Assembly (NCBI GenBank): GCA_027313705.1
Contig: DAHVDE010000115.1
Coordinates: 124,001-188,000 of the forward strand
From: Actinomycetota bacterium
GTDB lineage: Bacteria; Actinomycetota; Actinomycetes; Streptosporangiales; Streptosporangiaceae
DNA length: 64,000 nt
Reading direction: 5' to 3'
Position 1 is the stretch's first letter. Each line of letters begins with the position of its first letter. Below the pieces are notes generated by a model. It was given only the letters and a program-made list of their open reading frames with translations. It was not told the DNA's origin and did no database searches. The position numbers and the translations under genes were made by a program. Of this stretch, positions 16,966-25,110 are shown in pieces.

Positions 16966-18623
16966 ATTCTGAATATGCCAAATTGCCCCGCACCGGAAGG
17001 CGAGCCTGGGCCGGCTGAGCCGATACCAGCGCCTTGCCTGACGCCTGGCCAGGCACTGTGAATGACGGCCAGGCAGAGGCCAAGCACCGACCTGGTGTCG
17101 CGCGGGTCGATCACGCCGTCGTCGTAGAGTCGCCCGGAGAGCACGAATGGCTGTGACTCGGACTCGATCTGGTCCGCCACCATCGTCCGCATGGCCGCGT
17201 CGGCTTCTTCGTCGAACGGCTCGCCGCGTGCCGCCGCCGACTGCCGCCCGACGATGGAAAGCACGCCGGCCAGTTGGGCCGGCCCCATCACGGCGGACTT
17301 CGCACTCGGCCAGGAGAACAAGAATCTCGGGTCGTAGGCGCGGCCGCACATGCCGTAGTTGCCCGCGCCGTAGGAGGCGCCCATGACGATTGTCAGGTGC
17401 GGAACCCGGCTGTTGGCCACGGCATTGATCATCATGGCGCCGTGCTTGATGATCCCTGACTGCTCATAGCTGGCGCCAACCATGTAGCCGGTGGTGTTCT
17501 GGAGGAAGAGCAACGGCACGTCGATCTGGTTGGCTAGCTGAATGAACTGGGCGGCCTTCTGCGAATCCTCGCTGAACAGCACCCCTGCGGCGTTAGCGAG
17601 GATGCCGACCGGATAACCGTGCACGACTGCCCAGCCGGTTACCAGGCTGGCGCCGTACAGCGGCTTGAACTCGTCGAACTCCGAGCCATCCGCGATCCTG
17701 GCGATCACCTCCCGCGGGTCGAACGGCACTTTCAGGTCTTCAGGCACGATGCCGAGCAGTTCCTCATTGTCATAGCGAGGCTCGGCCGGGGCGTCGCCGA
17801 CTCGCGCGGCACGCCGATCTCCCCAGTTCAGCCTGGCGACGATGGACCGGCCGATGCGCAGCGCTTCATGTTCGTCCTCGGCAAGGAAGTCGGCCAGGCC
17901 AGACTGCTTTGCGTGCATGCTGGCACCGCCGAGCGACTCGTCATCAGACTCCTCGCCGGTCGCCATCTTCACCAGTGGCGGTCCGGCCAGGAACACCTTG
18001 GACCTCCCCTCGATCATCACGACATAGTCGCTCATGCCTGGCACGTAGGCGCCGCCTGCGGTCGAGTTGCCGAAGACGAGCGCGATCGTGGGGATGCCGG
18101 CCGCCGACATGCGGGTCAGGTCACGGAAGACCTGCCCTCCGGGTATGAAGATCTCCTTTTGGGTCGGCAGGTCGGCGCCGCCTGACTCGACCAAGTTGAC
18201 CAGCGGCAGCCGGTTCTCGATCGCGATCTGCATGCCCCTGATCGACTTGCGCAGCGACCAGGGATTGGTCGATCCCCCGCGCACGGTCGGATCGCTGCCG
18301 CTGATCATGGCCAGTGTCCCTGCGACCACCCCGATGCCGTTCACGCCGCTGCCGCCGACGGGGAATCCGGTGCCGTACCCCGCCAGCGGCGACAGCTCAA
18401 GGAACGGCGAGTCGGGGTCGATCAGCAACTCGACTCGCTCGCGCACGGTCAGTTTGCCGCGATCGCGGTGCCGCTGCATGTACTTGGGCCCGCCACCGCC
18501 AATGGCCTTGGCATGCTCGGACTCGAGTTCGGCTAGCTTGCTCAGCATCGCCTTACGCCTGGCCAGGTATTGAGGACTGCCCGTGTCGAGCCTGCTGCCG
18601 AGAACTGTCACAGCAGGAACCAT
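16962..18623 (-). CDS. Acyl-CoA carboxylase beta subunit (carboxyltransferase)
   Basis: This 553-residue carboxyltransferase moves CO2 from biotin to an acyl-CoA. Family blocks are RDRGKLTVRERVELLIDP, GNSTAGGAYVPGMSDYVVMI, LLFLQNTTGYMVG and GASYGAGNYGMCGRAYDPRF. Overall features resemble methylcrotonyl-CoA or geranyl-CoA carboxylase beta subunits more than propionyl-CoA ones. It is the first gene of a four-gene operon in which every junction overlaps. The in-frame starts MVPAVTVLGS and later sites make the exact N-terminus uncertain by a few residues. Confidence 0.92.
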   Translation of the reverse strand: MVPAVTVLGSRLDTGSPQYLARRKAMLSKLAELESEHAKAIGGGGPKYMQRHRDRGKLTVRERVELLIDPDSPFLELSPLAGYGTGFPVGGSGVNGIGVVAGTLAMISGSDPTVRGGSTNPWSLRKSIRGMQIAIENRLPLVNLVESGGADLPTQKEIFIPGGQVFRDLTRMSAAGIPTIALVFGNSTAGGAYVPGMSDYVVMIEGRSKVFLAGPPLVKMATGEESDDESLGGASMHAKQSGLADFLAEDEHEALRIGRSIVARLNWGDRRAARVGDAPAEPRYDNEELLGIVPEDLKVPFDPREVIARIADGSEFDEFKPLYGASLVTGWAVVHGYPVGILANAAGVLFSEDSQKAAQFIQLANQIDVPLLFLQNTTGYMVGASYEQSGIIKHGAMMINAVANSRVPHLTIVMGASYGAGNYGMCGRAYDPRFLFSWPSAKSAVMGPAQLAGVLSIVGRQSAAARGEPFDEEADAAMRTMVADQIESESQPFVLSGRLYDDGVIDPRDTRSVLGLCLAVIHSAWPGVRQGAGIGSAGPGSPSGAGQFGIFRM

Positions 18624-18638
18624 ATGCCTACTAGGCGG

Positions 18639-19205
18639 TCAGCAGCCGTCGTAAGGCGCCCACGGCTGGGTGCCATACTGCGCGTACAGGCGATCGAAGG
18701 CCGCCTTCTGGGTGGCTACGGAAGCTCCGCCTGCGGTTCCGGGCAGCCCGAGTGACGCCCAGGTCGACGGCAGGATCCCGAACAAGCCTGACGAGGAAGC
18801 GGTCGGATTGTCGCCGCTCTCGTGCCACGCCACGCAGCGCTCGAATGCCGACATGCCGCTAAGTAGCGAGCCTGAAGAAGAGCCAGCCGCTGGTGCGGCC
18901 GGCACCGCGACTGGCTGCTGGCCGCCTGCCTGGTGAGCGCCTGCGGAGCCAGCATGGCGGCGGGCTTTGACCTGCGAGTGCTGATGGGCGCCGATCCGGT
19001 GAGTCGATGCGGGGTGACCTGGCCTCGGCCGCTTGCGCGCACTGCGGTGCGTGGCGCTGCCGGCCTGGTGGCTTGCCGCGCTGGCTGTTCGCAGGTGCGA
19101 TGGATGGCTGGTCGCCGCGCTGACGGCTACCCAGCTGGACAGACTGGTGCCGACTACTGCCACCGGCATGATTGCGGTCAGGGCGAGTTTCTTGTTGATC
19201 TTCAT
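18639..19205 (-). CDS. Secreted transglycosylase-like (Rpf-type) protein
   Basis: This 188-residue protein has a signal peptide (MKINKKLALTAIMPVAVVGT to AVSAATS). A long low-complexity Ala/His/Arg/Ser/Gly linker leads to a C-terminal lysozyme-like domain of about 75 residues. That domain reads FERCVAWHESGDNPTASSSGLFGILPSTWASLG, with Glu in WHESG as the likely catalytic acid, as in resuscitation-promoting factors and related muralytic enzymes. It ends in PWAPYDGC. The ATG at 19205 follows a C-rich stretch without a clear ribosome site; an in-frame GTG at 19268 would add 21 residues. It probably remodels peptidoglycan. Confidence 0.85.
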   Translation of the reverse strand: MKINKKLALTAIMPVAVVGTSLSSWVAVSAATSHPSHLRTASAASHQAGSATHRSARKRPRPGHPASTHRIGAHQHSQVKARRHAGSAGAHQAGGQQPVAVPAAPAAGSSSGSLLSGMSAFERCVAWHESGDNPTASSSGLFGILPSTWASLGLPGTAGGASVATQKAAFDRLYAQYGTQPWAPYDGC

Positions 19206-19425
19206 GTGGGGGGTTACCTGCCTCGTCGGCCCTCGGTAGGGGGTTGACGTCGTTGTCAGGGTCACCACCTAGAACCTCAGTCAGGAGACAGGCGCATCCA
19301 TTAACAGGCGGATTATGAGCTTTCTCACTTGCTGGCCCACCGGGAATAGCGGCTCCCGCCAAGGGGCGCAGGCGGTCAGGGGCGCGAGCCGGCGTCGGTG
19401 CTGGCCATGACTCGCGGAAAGCCTG

Positions 19426-19456
19426 ACGGCCGGCCGGAGGTGCTCCGGCCGGCCGT
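19426..19456 (-). terminator. Perfect 14-bp hairpin behind rocD
   Basis: ACGGCCGGCCGGAG (19426-19439) pairs with CTCCGGCCGGCCGT (19443-19456) around a 3-nt loop. It lies 15 nt past the rocD stop. There is no run of T after it, only CAGGCTTT, but GC-rich hairpins of this sort are the usual terminator shape in high-GC actinobacteria. Confidence 0.7.
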
Positions 19457-19471
19457 GTTGAGCGTGGCTGG

Positions 19472-20674
19472 TCAGCGGGTGACTGACTCGAACTGGTCCA
19501 GAGCCCAGTCCAGGTCGTCTTGGCTGATAACAAGGGGCGGGGCCAGCCGGATCGTGGTGCCGTGCGTGTCCTTGGCCAGAACTCCCGCCGCCATCAGCCG
19601 CTCTGACACCTCGCGCCCGCCTAGCTCAGTGAACTCGACCCCGGCCCAGAGGCCGCGGCCGCGCACTTCTCTCACGACGCTTGCGGGCATGGCGTTGAGG
19701 CGGTCATGCAGGTGCGCGCCTAGCTTGGCCGAGCGTTCCTGGAACTCGCCTGTGTTCAGCATGGCGATGACCTCGCGGGCAACGGCGCAGGCCAGCGGGT
19801 TGCCTCCGAACGTGGAGCCGTGCTGGCCAGGCTTGAACACGCCAAGTACCTCCGACGAGGACACTACCGCCGAGATCGGCACAATGCCGCCGCCCAGGGC
19901 CTTGCCGAGTATGTACATGTCGGGCACGACCTCTTCGTGCTCGCACGCGAAAGTGGTTCCGGTGCGGCCGAGGCCAGACTGGATCTCGTCGGCGATCATC
20001 AGCGCGCCGTACTCGGTGCACAGCTCGCGCAGCCGGCGCAGGAAGCCTGGCGGCGGTACGACCACCCCGGCTTCGCCCTGGATCGGCTCGACGAGCACGC
20101 CGACTACCCGGTCGTCCATCGCTGCCGCCAGCGCATCGGCGTCACCGTAGGGCAAGATGCGGAATCCAGGCGTGTACGGGCCGTAGGAGCCGCGGGCGTC
20201 GGGGTCGGTAGAGAAACTGACGATCGTGATCGTGCGGCCGTGGAAGTTGCCGTCGAAGACGATGATCACGGCCTCGTCCTCGGGAACGCCCTTGACCTCG
20301 TAGCCCCACTTACGTGCGGTCTTGATCGCGGTTTCCACGCCTTCGGCGCCCGTGTTCATCGGGAGCACCATGTCAAGGCCCGCGAGGGCGGCGAGTTCGG
20401 CGCAGAACGGGCCGAACTGGTCGTGGTCGAACGCACGGCTTACCAAGGTCACCCGCTCAAGCTGGCGTTGGGCGGCGGCGACCAGCCTCGGATGCCGGTG
20501 GCCGAAGTTGACGGCCGAGTAGGCGGCAAGCAGGTCCAGGTAACGCCTGCCTTCGACGTCGGTCACCCAGGAGCCTTCCGCCTGTGAGATCACGACGGGC
20601 AGCGGGTGATAGTTGTGGGCGCCGTGCGCGGCGGCCTGGGCGCTGAGCTGCTCGGCGGTGAGGTGCTTAGCCAT
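19472..20674 (-). CDS. rocD: Ornithine aminotransferase
   Basis: This 400-residue PLP enzyme converts ornithine and 2-oxoglutarate to glutamate-5-semialdehyde and glutamate. Blocks [50 protein letters not shown] and [14 protein letters not shown] are typical. The PLP lysine is in LGKALGGG. The ATG at 20674 follows an AAGGAG site about 9 nt upstream, which decides it over the longer open frame. It lies 11 nt downstream of ddaH, so arginine-derived ornithine or citrulline metabolism is the theme of this operon. PruA, which would use the product, is encoded at 52.6 kb. Confidence 0.95.
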   Translation of the reverse strand: MAKHLTAEQLSAQAAAHGAHNYHPLPVVISQAEGSWVTDVEGRRYLDLLAAYSAVNFGHRHPRLVAAAQRQLERVTLVSRAFDHDQFGPFCAELAALAGLDMVLPMNTGAEGVETAIKTARKWGYEVKGVPEDEAVIIVFDGNFHGRTITIVSFSTDPDARGSYGPYTPGFRILPYGDADALAAAMDDRVVGVLVEPIQGEAGVVVPPPGFLRRLRELCTEYGALMIADEIQSGLGRTGTTFACEHEEVVPDMYILGKALGGGIVPISAVVSSSEVLGVFKPGQHGSTFGGNPLACAVAREVIAMLNTGEFQERSAKLGAHLHDRLNAMPASVVREVRGRGLWAGVEFTELGGREVSERLMAAGVLAKDTHGTTIRLAPPLVISQDDLDWALDQFESVTR

Positions 20675-20685
20675 TGGGTCGCTCC

Positions 20686-21540
20686 TTACCGCAGTTCCAG
20701 CGTGCAGCACTTCGGCCCGCCGCCGGCTTTCCTGAACTCGGACAAGTCGACGGGCACGACGTCGAAACCGGCCGCCCTGATCCGCTCGGCCAATTGCGTC
20801 GCCTGGACAGGAAGGACCACGTTGCGGCCGTCGCTCAGCCCGTTCAGGCCAAGCGCCTCCGCGTCTTCGTCCTTTGCCTCGATCAGTTCAGGGAAGTGCG
20901 CGGCCAGTGCCGCCTGACCGGCCTCGTCGAAGGCTGCGGGGTAGTAGGCCGCCGTGTGCTCGTCCAGCACGATCAGGGCGGTATCGAGGTGGTAGAACCT
21001 GGGGTCGACCAGCCGGACGCTGATCACTGGCAGGCGGAAAAGCTCCTCGACCTCATGCCTGGTCTCCGCCTCCGTGCGGAAGCCGTGCCCGGCAATGATC
21101 GCGCGGCCGGCGAACACGATGTCGCCTTCGCCCTCGTTGACCGTCACCGGGTCGGCCACGGCATAGCCCTGGCGCCGGAACCACGCGGCATATGCCTCTC
21201 CTTCCGCGTGCCGCTCCTGGTACTTGAACCTGGCGGCAAGTACCTTGCCGCTGATGACCGTCGCGCCGTTCGCGGCGAAGACCATGTCAGGCAGGCCAGG
21301 CTCGGGATCTATGGTGTGCACCGTATGGCCGAGAGCCGTGTAGGCCGCGCGCAGCGACTCCCATTGCCTTCTGGCGAGATCTACGTCTACCGGGTCTTCT
21401 GGGTTCATCCACGGATTGATCGCGTATTCCACGGTGAAGTACTCAGGGGAGCACATCAGGTAGGTACGCGGGTGGGTGGATACCCGATGGGGTACGGCGG
21501 CGGCAGGCACGGTGCCCGCGACCAGGCCGGTTGGCGTCAT
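20686..21540 (-). CDS. ddaH: Dimethylargininase-type amidinohydrolase
   Basis: This 284-residue pentein-fold enzyme hydrolyses dimethylarginine (or arginine-like substrates) to citrulline and an amine. Substrate and catalytic blocks are PDMVFAANGA, GEGDIVFAGR and FYHLDTALIVLDE, which includes the catalytic His. The C-terminal GGGPKCCTLELR carries the nucleophilic Cys. In actinobacteria this protein is commonly found beside rocD, and some are annotated as arginine deiminase-related. GGAGG lies 6 nt before the ATG. A candidate operator with two direct repeats lies upstream. Confidence 0.9.
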   Translation of the reverse strand: MTPTGLVAGTVPAAAVPHRVSTHPRTYLMCSPEYFTVEYAINPWMNPEDPVDVDLARRQWESLRAAYTALGHTVHTIDPEPGLPDMVFAANGATVISGKVLAARFKYQERHAEGEAYAAWFRRQGYAVADPVTVNEGEGDIVFAGRAIIAGHGFRTEAETRHEVEELFRLPVISVRLVDPRFYHLDTALIVLDEHTAAYYPAAFDEAGQAALAAHFPELIEAKDEDAEALGLNGLSDGRNVVLPVQATQLAERIRAAGFDVVPVDLSEFRKAGGGPKCCTLELR

Positions 21541-21625
21541 TGAGCCTCCAGGTGGCGGAATGCCCTCAGCCTAAGATCGGATCAGTGGTATAGTCCCGAC
21601 CTCGCTCATGCGTCTGCGCGGCGAT

Positions 21626-21665
21626 CTGTTGCGCATTTTGGCGCCTCGGCAGCGAACTGTTGCGC
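21626..21665 (-). promoter_or_regulatory. Pair of direct repeats (CTGTTGCGC) upstream of ddaH-rocD
   Basis: CTGTTGCGC occurs at 21626-21634 and again at 21657-21665. The start-to-start distance is 31 bp, close to three helical turns, and both copies continue into a weakly similar T/G-rich half. They sit 86-125 bp upstream of the ddaH ATG in a 136-bp gap. A dimeric or octameric regulator (for example of the Lrp/AsnC class, common for amino-acid catabolic genes) could bind here; this is inference. Confidence 0.4.
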
Positions 21666-21676
21666 GCTTGGCCGAC

Positions 21677-22810
21677 TCAGGAGAGCTTAGCTAGCCGGCC
21701 GGCGGCCGCGCTGATCCGTTCGTCGGTCGCCGTCAAGGCGACCCTGACATGCTGGGCGCCTGCCGCACCGTAGAACGCGCCTGGTGACACCAGGATGCCC
21801 GCTTGGGCCAGTTCGTTTACCGACTCCCAGCAATCACGGCCGCAGTAGGCGGCCCAGAGGTAAAGCCCGGCTTGCGAGTGACTGACCGTCCAGCCGGCGT
21901 TCACTAGGGCGGGTCTCAAGATAGCGCGACGGCGAGCGTAGCGGGCGTATTGCTGCTCGGCGTGCGTGTCATCGGACAGTGCCGCGGTGAGCGCGGCCTG
22001 GACCGGGCCAGGCACGATAAGGCCGGCGTGCTTGCGAATCTCGAGCAGTTCGGCGACCAGTGCGGAATCGCCGGTGACGAAGCCGGCCCGGTACCCGGCC
22101 AGATTCGATCGCTTGGACATGGAGAACACGCCGAGCAGACCATCGTGGGAAGGCCCGCAGACATCGGGATGAAGCACGGATCTGGGCGTCGCTTCCCAGC
22201 CGAGGTCGAGGTAGCACTCGTCGCTGGCAAGCACCGCCCCTGCGGCCCTGGCCCAGGTGACGTGCCCGCGCAGGTCCTCAGGCGACAGGACGCGGCCGGT
22301 GGGGTTGGAAGGTGAGTTGACCCAGGCGAGCTTGATGGCCGGGTCGTTCGGCGCGTCCGTAGCGATCGGCCGCGCCCCGGCCAGGCGGGCGCCGACGTCA
22401 TAAGTGGGATAGGCAAGCTCGGGGAAACTCACCGCGTCCTGGTGCCCAAGGCGAAGGAACGTGGCCAGCCAGGCGATGAACTCCTTGGTCCCGATCACCG
22501 GCAGCACATCGTCGGCCTCGACCAGGACGCCGTGCTTCCTGGCCAGCCAGCCGGCGGCAGCGGCCCTGAGCGCGGGCGTGCCCCTGGTCTGGGGGTAGCC
22601 TGGCCAGTCCGAGGCGGCAGCGAGCGCCTCGCGTACCACGTCAGGTACCGCGTCGACCGGGGTACCTATCGACAAGTCGACGATGCCGTCTGGGTGCCTG
22701 GCCGCTATCGCCTTGGCTGGTTCAAGCAGGTCCCATGGGAAGTCCGGCAGCCACGAGGCGAGCGCTTTCCCTGGCGCTCGCCCGGCACGAAGGCTGGTAA
22801 CGCCGGTCAG
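21677..22810 (-). CDS. dapC: Succinyldiaminopimelate transaminase
   Basis: This is a PLP aminotransferase of the lysine/diaminopimelate route. The conserved N-terminus LPDFPWDLLEPAKAIAARHPDG, DLSIGTPVD, NSPSNPTGR and FSMSKRSNLAGYRAGF (PLP lysine) identify it. Gene order fdxA-dapC is an actinobacterial hallmark. No ATG, GTG or TTG lies in frame between the fdxA stop and the conserved core. The best start is CTG at 22810, which overlaps the fdxA stop as CTGA, matching the many GTGA/ATGA junctions nearby; it gives 377 residues. The frame is open to an ATG at 22942, but that would overlap fdxA by 136 bp. Confidence 0.9.
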   Translation of the reverse strand: MTGVTSLRAGRAPGKALASWLPDFPWDLLEPAKAIAARHPDGIVDLSIGTPVDAVPDVVREALAAASDWPGYPQTRGTPALRAAAAGWLARKHGVLVEADDVLPVIGTKEFIAWLATFLRLGHQDAVSFPELAYPTYDVGARLAGARPIATDAPNDPAIKLAWVNSPSNPTGRVLSPEDLRGHVTWARAAGAVLASDECYLDLGWEATPRSVLHPDVCGPSHDGLLGVFSMSKRSNLAGYRAGFVTGDSALVAELLEIRKHAGLIVPGPVQAALTAALSDDTHAEQQYARYARRRAILRPALVNAGWTVSHSQAGLYLWAAYCGRDCWESVNELAQAGILVSPGAFYGAAGAQHVRVALTATDERISAAAGRLAKLS

Positions 22811-23133
22811 TGCTCGGTCTCCTGCGGCGGAAGCGCGGCAACCGTCGGGTGATCCTTGCCGATCTTGCCGGTCTTGGAGGCACCGCCCGGTGAGCCAAGG
22901 TCTTCGAAGAAGTCCACGTTCACCTTGTAGTAGTCCTTCCACTGCGAAGGAACGTCATCTTCGTAGTAGATGGCCTCAACCGGGCAAACCGGTTCGCAAG
23001 CGCCGCAGTCGACACATTCATCCGGGTGGATGTAGAGCATGCGCTCGCCCTCGTAGATGCAATCGACGGGGCACTCTTCTATGCATGCCCGGTCGAGCAC
23101 GTCAACGCAAGGCAGGGCGATGATGTAGGTCAC
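22807..23133 (-). CDS. fdxA: Seven-iron ferredoxin
   Basis: This 108-residue electron carrier binds one [3Fe-4S] and one [4Fe-4S] cluster. The cysteines fall in CVDVLDRACIEECPVDC and CVDCGACEPVCPVEA. The C-terminal extension VNVDFFEDLGSPGGA is typical of actinobacterial FdxA. It starts at GTG 23133 with GAGGAG 6-7 nt upstream. It is followed by dapC with a 4-bp overlap. It may serve cytochrome P450s or other low-potential reactions; the partner is not visible here. Confidence 0.95.
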   Translation of the reverse strand: MTYIIALPCVDVLDRACIEECPVDCIYEGERMLYIHPDECVDCGACEPVCPVEAIYYEDDVPSQWKDYYKVNVDFFEDLGSPGGASKTGKIGKDHPTVAALPPQETEH

Positions 23134-23220
23134 TGCAAACTCCTCTTCACGGCCGCTCTCGACCCGGCGCTTGCCTACCGGCGCCCTGGTCGCCAGTCCG
23201 CAGGGTCAGACCGCAGGGTA

Positions 23221-24096
23221 TCAGCCGAACGCCACGGTGAGTTTGCCCGCTGGCGAGTGCCGGTTCCGAGCCGCTTTCCGCCAGCCATCCTGCCCAGCCG
23301 CGGCGGTCCACTCATAGCCGGAGAACCGCACGGTCTTGATCCCGTAGCTGCTCGCATGGGTAACCAGCCAGGAAGCAACGGCCCAGCCTACGGCGTGGCT
23401 AGCCACGTGGACGGCCATCAAAGGGTCGCCGAGGTGCGCGATGCGGAGCGGGCCGAACGCGGCGGTCAGGTCCTTGCCGGCCGCGGTCAGGTTGCCATGG
23501 CGGCCGACACCCGAGCCATACCAGCAGTAAATTGCGCGGGCCTGCCAGCCAGCGAAGCCCGCCGCCATAATCGCGCCCTGCGTGGAGTACTGACTGTAGG
23601 CATAACCGTCAGCGCTGCGCTGCACATCCTGGGCGGCCTCATAGACAGGCAGCTTGCGGTAACCGGGGACCTGCGCGAGGGCGGCGAAGAACTTAGTTGT
23701 CGCATAGACCGGGTCAAGCAGTTCCTGCCTGGTGCCCCAGCCTTGCGAGGGCCTTTGCTGGAAAACGCCAACCGAGTCCCTGTCGCCGTAGGGCAGGTTC
23801 TCCAGGTCTGACTCTTGCAACGCCGTGGCATAGGCAATGGTGACCGCCCTGACCGGCATGGCGCGCTGGTCGGCCACGGCTGCGATGGTGGCCGCTATGC
23901 CGGCCTGATCTGCGGAGAGCGGCACGTCGAACGCTTTGCCCTTGACCAGGCAGCCGACGCCGATCTCTGGGGGGGACGGCACTCGGCCGTTTGACTTGGC
24001 AATCAGCGACAGGGCGCCAAGCACTACAAGGACCGCCATTACCGATCCGGCCCCGATACCCTTCGAACGCGCCCCTTTCGGGCGAGGTGCTGCCAC
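23221..24096 (-). CDS. Membrane-anchored lytic-transglycosylase-like protein
   Basis: This 291-residue protein has a basic N-terminus and one membrane helix (GSVMAVLVVLGALSLIA). The extracytoplasmic domain contains LQESDLENLPYGDRDSVGVFQQRPSQGWGT, a lysozyme-superfamily signature with a catalytic-type Glu in QESDL. The last 100 residues (ASHAVGWAVASWLVTHASSYGIKTVRFSGYEWT) form a second conserved domain. Streptomyces relatives are often misnamed heavy-metal transporters. It starts at GTG 24096 just after a leaderless-type -10 box. It is divergent from dapD, consistent with a cell-wall role. Confidence 0.8.
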   Translation of the reverse strand: MAAPRPKGARSKGIGAGSVMAVLVVLGALSLIAKSNGRVPSPPEIGVGCLVKGKAFDVPLSADQAGIAATIAAVADQRAMPVRAVTIAYATALQESDLENLPYGDRDSVGVFQQRPSQGWGTRQELLDPVYATTKFFAALAQVPGYRKLPVYEAAQDVQRSADGYAYSQYSTQGAIMAAGFAGWQARAIYCWYGSGVGRHGNLTAAGKDLTAAFGPLRIAHLGDPLMAVHVASHAVGWAVASWLVTHASSYGIKTVRFSGYEWTAAAGQDGWRKAARNRHSPAGKLTVAFG

Positions 24097-24102
24097 CGTC
24101 AG

Positions 24103-24108
24103 AAGGTA
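24103..24108 (-). promoter_or_regulatory. -10 box (TACCTT) for the leaderless transglycosylase-like gene
   Basis: On the reverse strand TACCTT is followed by exactly 6 nt (CTGACG) and then the GTG at 24096. No ribosome-binding site is present. Confidence 0.5.
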
Positions 24109-24175
24109 CCTGCATCTGTCCGCCGGGTTGGCACAGATCCGGCGTCCGCCTCGGATTGCCTCTCGCGGCCAGGAC

Positions 24176-24181
24176 TAGGCT
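24176..24181 (+). promoter_or_regulatory. -10 box (TAGGCT) before dapD
   Basis: TAGGCT ends 8 nt before the dapD ATG at 24190. The gene has no convincing ribosome site, so a leaderless transcript is likely. Confidence 0.45.
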
Positions 24182-24189
24182 CCGTGGGC

Positions 24190-25029
24190 ATGGACGCCTC
24201 TTCCTTTGCTAGCAAGATCCCTGCTTCGATCGACGAACTCTGGGAGAACCGGGCCGGGCTCAGCCCTGCTGACGCCGAAGCAAGGAAACTGGTCAGGTCG
24301 GCCGTGGACCAGATCGACGCGGGTGAGGTCAGAGTTGCCTGGATTGACGAGGGAACCGACCAGGTGCTTGTCGATGAGCGGGCCAAGCGGGCGATTCTGC
24401 TTGCCTTCCGGCTGATGCCGATGGAAGAGTCGACCCTCGGGAGCTTCCGTTACCACGATCGGGTACCGCTTACCTCGCACCTTGATGGTGTCAGGGTGGT
24501 CGCGGGTGCCATCGTGCGGTGGGGTGCTTACGTGGCGCCTGGAGCCGTGCTGATGCCTTCTTTCGTCAATATCGGAGCGTATGTGGACACCGGGACGATG
24601 GTGGATACGTGGGCTACTGTCGGGTCAGGCGCTCAGATCGGCAAAAATGTCCATCTATCCGGGGGTGTTGGGATCGGCGGGGTCCTTGAGCCGCCGAACG
24701 CGAGACCCGTGGTCGTCGAGGACGAGGTCACTGTCGGGTCGCGGAGCATGGTCGTGATGGGCGCGCGGGTACGCAAGGGTGCAGTGCTCGGCGCCGGAGT
24801 GATTCTCACCCCGACCACGCACGTGATCGACGTGCAGACCGGCGAAGAGCTGCCGCCAGGTGAGGTTCCCGCCTGGTCGGTGTGCGTCAACGGGACACGT
24901 AACCGCGAATTTCCAGGTGGCAGCTACGGCATGCAATGCGTGCTCGTGCTCAAGCGGCTGGCCGAAGGTGAGCGGCACGACAAGTCGCAACTCAACGACG
25001 TCCTCCGTGACCACGGTGCGGATGCCTGA
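24190..25029 (+). CDS. dapD: Tetrahydrodipicolinate N-succinyltransferase, proteobacterial type
   Basis: This 279-residue enzyme transfers succinyl from succinyl-CoA to tetrahydrodipicolinate in lysine and diaminopimelate synthesis. The left-handed beta-helix hexapeptides run through VLMPSFVNIGAYVDTGTMVD, TWATVGSGAQIGKNVHLSGG and VGIGGVLEPPNARP, which align closely with E. coli DapD. Classical actinobacterial DapD (about 317 residues in mycobacteria) is quite different, so this looks like a displaced or horizontally acquired form. The ATG at 24190 suits a leaderless start; GTG 24184 is an alternative. DapC, the next enzyme, lies 1.4 kb away on the other strand. Confidence 0.93.
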   Translation: MDASSFASKIPASIDELWENRAGLSPADAEARKLVRSAVDQIDAGEVRVAWIDEGTDQVLVDERAKRAILLAFRLMPMEESTLGSFRYHDRVPLTSHLDGVRVVAGAIVRWGAYVAPGAVLMPSFVNIGAYVDTGTMVDTWATVGSGAQIGKNVHLSGGVGIGGVLEPPNARPVVVEDEVTVGSRSMVVMGARVRKGAVLGAGVILTPTTHVIDVQTGEELPPGEVPAWSVCVNGTRNREFPGGSYGMQCVLVLKRLAEGERHDKSQLNDVLRDHGADA

Positions 25030-25110
25030 ATCGGGTGCGGAGGTCGCCAGGCTCCTTGGCTGCGGGTGTGCCCGTTAGGAGTGGACGCTCGCGGAAGCGA
25101 ACTAAGATTC

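Noticed and set aside
19206-19471. c-di-AMP (ydaO) riboswitch upstream of the transglycosylase-like gene
   Set aside because: Rpf-type genes in Streptomyces can have one, but I could not find its conserved core here.
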